Shown piece after piece: positions 32,156 through 36,035 of a stretch of 36,035 bases of DNA (position 1 is the first letter of the stretch; each line of letters begins with the position of its first letter). The notes beneath the pieces are model-generated. The model did no database searches. It was not told the DNA's origin and saw only the letters and a list, made by a program, of their open reading frames with translations. This DNA comes from CAYQTL01 sp964420405. GTDB taxonomy: Bacteria; Acidobacteriota; Thermoanaerobaculia; Thermoanaerobaculales; Sulfomarinibacteraceae. A program made the position numbers and the translations under genes. The stretch covers positions 1 to 36,035 of the forward strand of contig CAYQTL010000046.1 of NCBI GenBank assembly GCA_964420405.1, written 5' to 3'.

Positions 32156-32689
32156 GTGGACGCACTCATGAAGATCCTGCTGCTCGCACTCGCGGTCACG
32201 GCCACGGCCTGTGCCTCGGCGTCGCGCGAGCCGATCACGACCGTGCCCGAGGTCGACCTCGACCGGTTCATGGGCGACTGGTACGTCGTCGCCGCCATCC
32301 CGACCTTTCTCGAGAAGGAGGCCTACAACGCGGTGGAGACCTACGCGCGGGAAGGAGAGCGGCGGATCGCGACCACCTTCACCTTCCGCAAGGGCGGCTT
32401 CGACGGCCCCGAGAAGCGGTACGAGCCCACCGGTTTCGTGCGCGAGGGCACCGGCAACGCCGTGTGGGGCATGCGATTCGTGTGGCCGATCAAGGCCGAG
32501 TACCGCGTGCTCTACCTCGACGACGACTACCGGGTGACGATCATCGGCCGCAGCGCGCGGGACTATGTCTGGATCATGGCGCGGGAGCCGTCGCTGCCGG
32601 AGGGCGAGCTGGAACGCCTGGTCGAGCTCGTGGTCGCCGAGGGCTACGACCGGTCCGCGATCCGGATGGTTCCCCAGCGGTGGGAGTGA
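32156..32689 (+). CDS. blc: Lipocalin family lipoprotein (Blc-like)
   Basis: 177 residues from GTG 32156, chosen because GGAGG lies five bases upstream; ATG 32168 is the alternative. The lipoprotein signal MKILLLALAVTATACAS places the acylated Cys about 19 residues in. The lipocalin GxW motif is FMGDWYVVAAIP, followed by EAYNAVETY, the usual third motif region near RVLYLDDDYRVTIIGRSARDYVWIMAR, and a C-terminal helix. It is the size of E. coli Blc. Such outer-membrane lipocalins bind fatty acids or lysophospholipids in envelope stress. It fits the lipid theme of the central operon but has its own position 64 bases after the YgbA_NO gene. Confidence 0.92.
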   Translation: MDALMKILLLALAVTATACASASREPITTVPEVDLDRFMGDWYVVAAIPTFLEKEAYNAVETYAREGERRIATTFTFRKGGFDGPEKRYEPTGFVREGTGNAVWGMRFVWPIKAEYRVLYLDDDYRVTIIGRSARDYVWIMAREPSLPEGELERLVELVVAEGYDRSAIRMVPQRWE

Positions 32690-32700
32690 GGTCCTGGTCT

Positions 32701-32791
32701 GCCCGTATGGCGGGATCGTCGCACGGGCGACGTAGTCCTCCTCGACGCCCCCGAACGGGGGGGCGGAACCACGCGACACGAGGAGGACGGC
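32701..32791 (+). promoter_or_regulatory. Structured leader that can hide the cupin ribosome site
   Basis: The ribosome site of the cupin gene lies in CGAGGAGGAC (32779-32788), which is the exact reverse complement of GTCCTCCTCG at 32735-32744. Between them a CGCCCCC/GGGGGCG hairpin (32746-32752 with 32759-32765) would stack inside. Upstream, CGTCGC/GCGACG (32717-32732) forms another hairpin, and ACGGGC (32723-32728) can pair instead with GCCCGT (32701-32706). The whole 102-base gap is thus a candidate cis-acting RNA switch. It matches no riboswitch class I recognise. Confidence 0.55.
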
Positions 32792-33295
32792 ATGACGATC
32801 GAGACCGTGAACGCACCGCCGGTGGTGGTGACGCCCGACGGGAGCCGGACGTTCGACTTCGGCGGCCTGGGGGTGGACTGGAAGATCGACGCGGCCGCGA
32901 CCGGCCGGCGGTTCTCGGTGGTCCACCACCCGATGGCGCCCCGCGCGCTGGCCGCGCCCCTGCACCGCCATCTCAACGAGGACGAGTACTCGTACGTGCT
33001 CGAGGGTACGCTCGGCGCGCTGCTCGGCGAGGACGTGGTGACGGCCGGTCCCGGGTCCTGGGTCCACAAGCCCCGCGGCCAGTGGCACACGTTCTGGAAC
33101 GCCGGCGACACCCCGTGCCACCTCATCGAGGTGATCTCGCCGGGCGGCTTCGAGGACTACTTCCGCGAGGTGGCGGCCCACTGGGGGGACCTGGCGGCGT
33201 TCGCCCGGATCAACGCCAAGTACGATCTCGACATGGACTTCGACAGCGTCCCGTCGCTGTGCCAGCGGTTCGGGCTCAGCTTCCCCCAGCTCTGA
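32792..33295 (+). CDS. Cupin-domain protein
   Basis: 167 residues from ATG 32792 with AGGAGG seven bases before. The cupin barrel motif 1 is PLHRHLNEDEYSYVLEGTLGALLG (His, His, Glu metal ligands) and motif 2 is PRGQWHTFWNAGDTPCHLIEV (His). These ligands usually hold iron, manganese or zinc. The C-terminal part (GGFEDYFREVAAHWGD...YDLDMDF) is typical of the single-domain quercetinase-like group, which lacks a settled function. Its ribosome site can be masked by the leader, and a hairpin follows the stop, so it looks like an independently regulated unit. Confidence 0.88.
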   Translation: MTIETVNAPPVVVTPDGSRTFDFGGLGVDWKIDAAATGRRFSVVHHPMAPRALAAPLHRHLNEDEYSYVLEGTLGALLGEDVVTAGPGSWVHKPRGQWHTFWNAGDTPCHLIEVISPGGFEDYFREVAAHWGDLAAFARINAKYDLDMDFDSVPSLCQRFGLSFPQL

Positions 33296-33325
33296 GTCCC
33301 GGCATTCCGACGACCCTGTCTCCAC

Positions 33326-33359
33326 GGCCCCCCGGCGGAACCCGCGTCCGCCGGGGGCC
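33326..33359 (+). terminator. Hairpin terminator after the cupin gene
   Basis: GGCCCCCCGGCGGA (33326-33339) pairs with TCCGCCGGGGGCC (33347-33359) through 11 bp plus 2 bp across one bulge, with a 7-base loop. It lies 30 bases after the stop. There is no T run, which is frequent in high-GC genomes. Confidence 0.55.
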
Positions 33360-33456
33360 GATCTCGCCCCGGTCCGCGAGAAATGGGTCGCGGCGTCTGC
33401 GGGGTTGACCGCGCCGTGAGGAGCCCGCCCACCGCCCCGCCGTCCCGGACGCGCCC

Positions 33457-34851
33457 ATGAGCGCGGTCGGGGCGCGGCCACTGCCTGGCGCCGTCAAGGT
33501 CGGCTACGGCGCCGGGGAGCTGGGCGTCGCGGCGGTCGAGTTCGTGGTCCGGGTGGCTCTGCTGAAGCTCTACGTGGACACGGTGGGCATGGCCGCCTCG
33601 ACCGCCGGGGCGGTGCTCGCGGTCGCGGCGCTGTGGGACGCGGTGACCGACCCGGTGATGGGGGAGGTCTCCGATCGGACGCGGACCCGTTGGGGCCGCC
33701 GGCGGCCGTGGATCGGGGCCGGCGCCCTGCTGACCGCCGGCTCGTTCGTGCTGCTGCTGTCGCCGCCGACGGGCGGCGGCCAGCTCGCCGCCGCGGCGTG
33801 GCTGCTGGCGAGCTACATGGCGCTGAACACCGCGCTCACCCTGCTGGCCGTGCCCCACGCCGCTCTCGGTGGCGAGCTGACGTCGGATCCCGTGATCCGC
33901 AACGAGGTGTTCGGGTGGCGGTTCCTGTTCGCCAACCTCGGGCTGGTGGCGGGGATCGCGGCGCCGGCGGCCGCGGCGGCGGCGCAGCGTCCGCTGTCGG
34001 ACGCGGGCTGGTGGCTGGCCGGGGTGGTGGTTGCCAGTGGAGCCGTCGCGGTGGCGGCGACCGCGGGCCGCGACCGCCCTGACGACAGCGGCGTGCGGCT
34101 GTCGGCGACGGCGTTCTTCGGCTCGGTGCGGGCGGTGCTCGGAGCACGCCCGTTCCGGCCGTTGCTCGCCGCCTACGTGGTGGGCTCGGTGGCGCTGACG
34201 CTCAACGCCTCCCTCGCCCTGTTCTACTACGAGCACCGGCTCCGGCTCGCCGAGCGGGAGGTGTTCGTGTGGATCCTGCTGCCCTTCGCGCTGGTGATCG
34301 CGCTGTCCATCGGCGGCTGGGTGCTGCTGGCGCGGCGGCTCGGGCGCAGGCGCACGGCGTTCGCCGGCGTGCTGCTGCTGGGCGTCGGCACCGCGGTGGT
34401 CTACCCCCTGTTCCCGCAGGGTGGACTGCTCGGGCCGGTGCTGTGGGGCGTTGTGGGCGGGATCCTGGTGGGGTCGGTGTTCCTGCTCGACGCAACCGTG
34501 GCCGACGTCGTCGACTGGGACGAGGCCGTCACGGGGCGGCACCGGGAGGGGCTGTACTTCGGCTTCTGGCGGATGGCGTCCAAGGTGGCCCGGGCGGTGG
34601 GTCTGGTCGTCACCGGGGTGGCCCTGGACATGATCGGGTTCCAGCCGGGGGCGGCTGTCCAGTCGGCCGACACGGGCCGCGGTCTGGCGTGGCTGTTCGG
34701 CCCGGGCGTCGGGCTGCTGTTCGTGGCGGCCGCCCTCATCTGGTGGCGCGTGCCGATGGACGAGGCCGTCCATGCCCGGGTGCGGCGGGTCCTGGGCCGC
34801 CGGCGCGCGCTGCGGCAGGCCCGCCTCAGGCCGACTGCAGCCGCGCCTTGA
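33457..34851 (+). CDS. MFS transporter, GPH (glycoside-pentoside-hexuronide) type
   Basis: 464 residues from ATG 33457; no strong ribosome site is visible, so the start is the least certain part. About 12 membrane segments are present. The GPH/MFS_2 signature is clear: LYVDTVGMAAS, then WDAVTDPVMGEVSDRTRTRWGRRRPWIGAGA between helices 2 and 3, and the second-half DATVADVVDWDEAVTGRHREGLYFGFWRMASKVARA. Members move sugars or other solutes with sodium or protons (melibiose carrier family); in this phylum the substrate is unknown. Its last 26 bases overlap the end of the methylmalonyl-CoA mutase gene on the other strand. Confidence 0.9.
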   Translation: MSAVGARPLPGAVKVGYGAGELGVAAVEFVVRVALLKLYVDTVGMAASTAGAVLAVAALWDAVTDPVMGEVSDRTRTRWGRRRPWIGAGALLTAGSFVLLLSPPTGGGQLAAAAWLLASYMALNTALTLLAVPHAALGGELTSDPVIRNEVFGWRFLFANLGLVAGIAAPAAAAAAQRPLSDAGWWLAGVVVASGAVAVAATAGRDRPDDSGVRLSATAFFGSVRAVLGARPFRPLLAAYVVGSVALTLNASLALFYYEHRLRLAEREVFVWILLPFALVIALSIGGWVLLARRLGRRRTAFAGVLLLGVGTAVVYPLFPQGGLLGPVLWGVVGGILVGSVFLLDATVADVVDWDEAVTGRHREGLYFGFWRMASKVARAVGLVVTGVALDMIGFQPGAAVQSADTGRGLAWLFGPGVGLLFVAAALIWWRVPMDEAVHARVRRVLGRRRALRQARLRPTAAAP

Positions 34852-36035
34852 GGTCCTCGAGAAGCTCGACGGCGGCCTTGGCGATGACCGTGCCCGGGCC
34901 GAAGATGTGGTTGGCCCCGGCCGCCCGGAGGGCATCGTAGTCCTGCGGCGGGATCACCCCTCCGACCACGATCAGGATGTCGCCGCGCCCCATCTCCTCG
35001 AGGTGACGCCGGAGCTCGGGCACCAGCGTCAGGTGGCCGGCGGCAAGCGACGACACGCCGACGATGTGGACGTCGTTCTCGACCGCCTGCCGCGCGGTCT
35101 CCTCGGGCGTCGTGAACATCGGGCCCACGTCGACGTCGAAGCCGAGGTCGGCGAACGCGGTGGCGATCACCTTCTGCCCCCGGTCGTGGCCGTCCTGGCC
35201 GATCTTGGCGACCAGGATCCGGGGCCGGCGCCCGTCGAGCTCGGCGATCTCGTCAGCCAGTCGGTGCGCGTGCGTCAGCTCGCCCACGGCGCCTCCCACC
35301 TCCTGCCGGTACACCCCGGTGATCGCCCGGATCTCGGCACGGTGACGTCCGAACACCTGCTCCAGCGCGGCCGAGATCTCGCCGACGGTGGCGTCGGCAC
35401 GGGCCGCCTCCACCGCCAGCTCGAGCAGGTTGCCGGCGCCGCCCTCGGCGGCGCGGGTCAGCGCCGCCAGCCGCTCCTCGACCTTCGCGCCGTCGCGCTC
35501 GGCCCGCAGCGCCTCGAGGCGCGCCACCTGGGCGCGGTAGACGGCGGTGTTGTCGACCTTGAGCACCTCCAGCTCCTCCTCCTGCTCGAGGGGGAACCGG
35601 TTGAGGCCGACGATCGACTGCCGGCCCGAGTCGATCCGCGCCTGGGTCCGGGCGGCCGCCTCCTCGATGCGCATCTTCGGCAGGCCGGACGAGATCGCCT
35701 CCGCCATGCCGCCGAGCTCCTCGACCTCGACGATGTGCCGCCAGGCGCGCCGGGCGAGCTCGTGGGTCAGGCGCTCCACGTAGTACGAGCCGCCCCAGGG
35801 ATCGACGGTGCGGCAGACTCCCGACTCCTCCTGGAGCTGGATCTGGGTGTTGCGCGCGATCCGGGCCGAGAAGTCGGTCGGCAGCGCCATCGCCTCGTCG
35901 AGCGCGTTCGTGTGGAGCGACTGGGTGCCCCCGAGCGCGGCCGACATCGCCTCGTAGGCGGTGCGGATGACGTTGTTGTAGGGATCCTGCTCCTGCAACG
36001 ACACGCCGGAAGTCTGGCAATGGGTGCGCAGCATC
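34826..36035 (-). CDS. scpA: Methylmalonyl-CoA mutase large subunit, C-terminal part (runs off the window)
   Basis: The last 400 or so residues of a protein whose start lies beyond the right edge. The catalytic-domain end has TSGVSLQEQDPYNNVIRTAYEAMSAALGGTQSLHTNALDEA and DPWGGSYYVE, both diagnostic of methylmalonyl-CoA mutase. The B12-binding domain (about the last 130 residues) has the cobalamin His in KIGQDGHDRG, then GVSSLAAGH and VVGGVIPPQDY. It interconverts succinyl-CoA and (R)-methylmalonyl-CoA using adenosylcobalamin, in propionate and branched-chain amino acid metabolism. Related isobutyryl- or ethylmalonyl-CoA mutases are less likely, given the TSG..QEQDPYNN pattern. It converges on the MFS gene. 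Confidence 0.95.
   Translation of the reverse strand, partial: MLRTHCQTSGVSLQEQDPYNNVIRTAYEAMSAALGGTQSLHTNALDEAMALPTDFSARIARNTQIQLQEESGVCRTVDPWGGSYYVERLTHELARRAWRHIVEVEELGGMAEAISSGLPKMRIEEAAARTQARIDSGRQSIVGLNRFPLEQEEELEVLKVDNTAVYRAQVARLEALRAERDGAKVEERLAALTRAAEGGAGNLLELAVEAARADATVGEISAALEQVFGRHRAEIRAITGVYRQEVGGAVGELTHAHRLADEIAELDGRRPRILVAKIGQDGHDRGQKVIATAFADLGFDVDVGPMFTTPEETARQAVENDVHIVGVSSLAAGHLTLVPELRRHLEEMGRGDILIVVGGVIPPQDYDALRAAGANHIFGPGTVIAKAAVELLEDLKARLQSA

Overview
The window is about 36 kb of very GC-rich bacterial DNA with one 100-base run of Ns (3906-4005), which marks a scaffold join and suggests a draft or metagenome assembly. The gene content fits a Gram-negative-type heterotroph of the Acidobacteriota, perhaps near Thermoanaerobaculia. 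It has a membrane-anchored Ser/Thr kinase with TPR repeats, secreted S8 and S9 peptidases, an Mla-type lipid transporter, type II/IV pilin and methylmalonyl-CoA mutase, and many palindromic and GGGATC hexamer repeats between genes. The phylum is an inference from this mix; no rRNA, tRNA or CRISPR array was seen.

Left part (1-10.5 kb). An inverted pair of REP-like elements and a hexamer-repeat element precede a small TrkA-C membrane protein, and a second hexamer element follows it. Then come a class III aminotransferase and bacterioferritin, the scaffold gap, and three minus-strand genes: an exported amidohydrolase, a TPR protein carrying only the glycine loop of a kinase, and an intact kinase-TPR protein.

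Mosaic region (10.5-19.2 kb). This holds a secreted CBM-like protein, an S9 peptidase, a methyltransferase, a SIMPL gene cut by a kinase fragment, a MazEF-like toxin-antitoxin pair with a palindromic operator, an S8 peptidase and a prepilin-like protein. A 219-bp perfect direct repeat carries the 3' end of the S8 gene. It occurs at both ends of a 5.4-kb segment, so that segment could be lost or gained without damaging the peptidase gene.

Central operon (19.9-28.6 kb, plus strand). Eight genes are tightly packed, mostly with 4-base start/stop overlaps: SpoIIAB/RsbW-like anti-sigma kinase, STAS protein, MlaE permease, MlaF ATPase, MlaD/MCE protein, PqiC-like lipoprotein, a transporter-HEAT-cNMP-domain fusion, and an exported metallophosphatase. 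Cardiolipin synthase follows after 88 bases. The layout suggests envelope lipid transport under partner-switch control.

Right part (30-36 kb). Acyl-CoA thioesterase II lies between two hexamer-repeat elements with a shared 91-bp core. It is followed by a nitrous-oxide-stimulated-promoter family gene behind an FNR-type palindrome, a lipocalin lipoprotein, a cupin whose Shine-Dalgarno can be fully paired by its own leader, a GPH-type MFS transporter, and the C-terminal part of methylmalonyl-CoA mutase, which converges on and overlaps the transporter and runs off the right edge.
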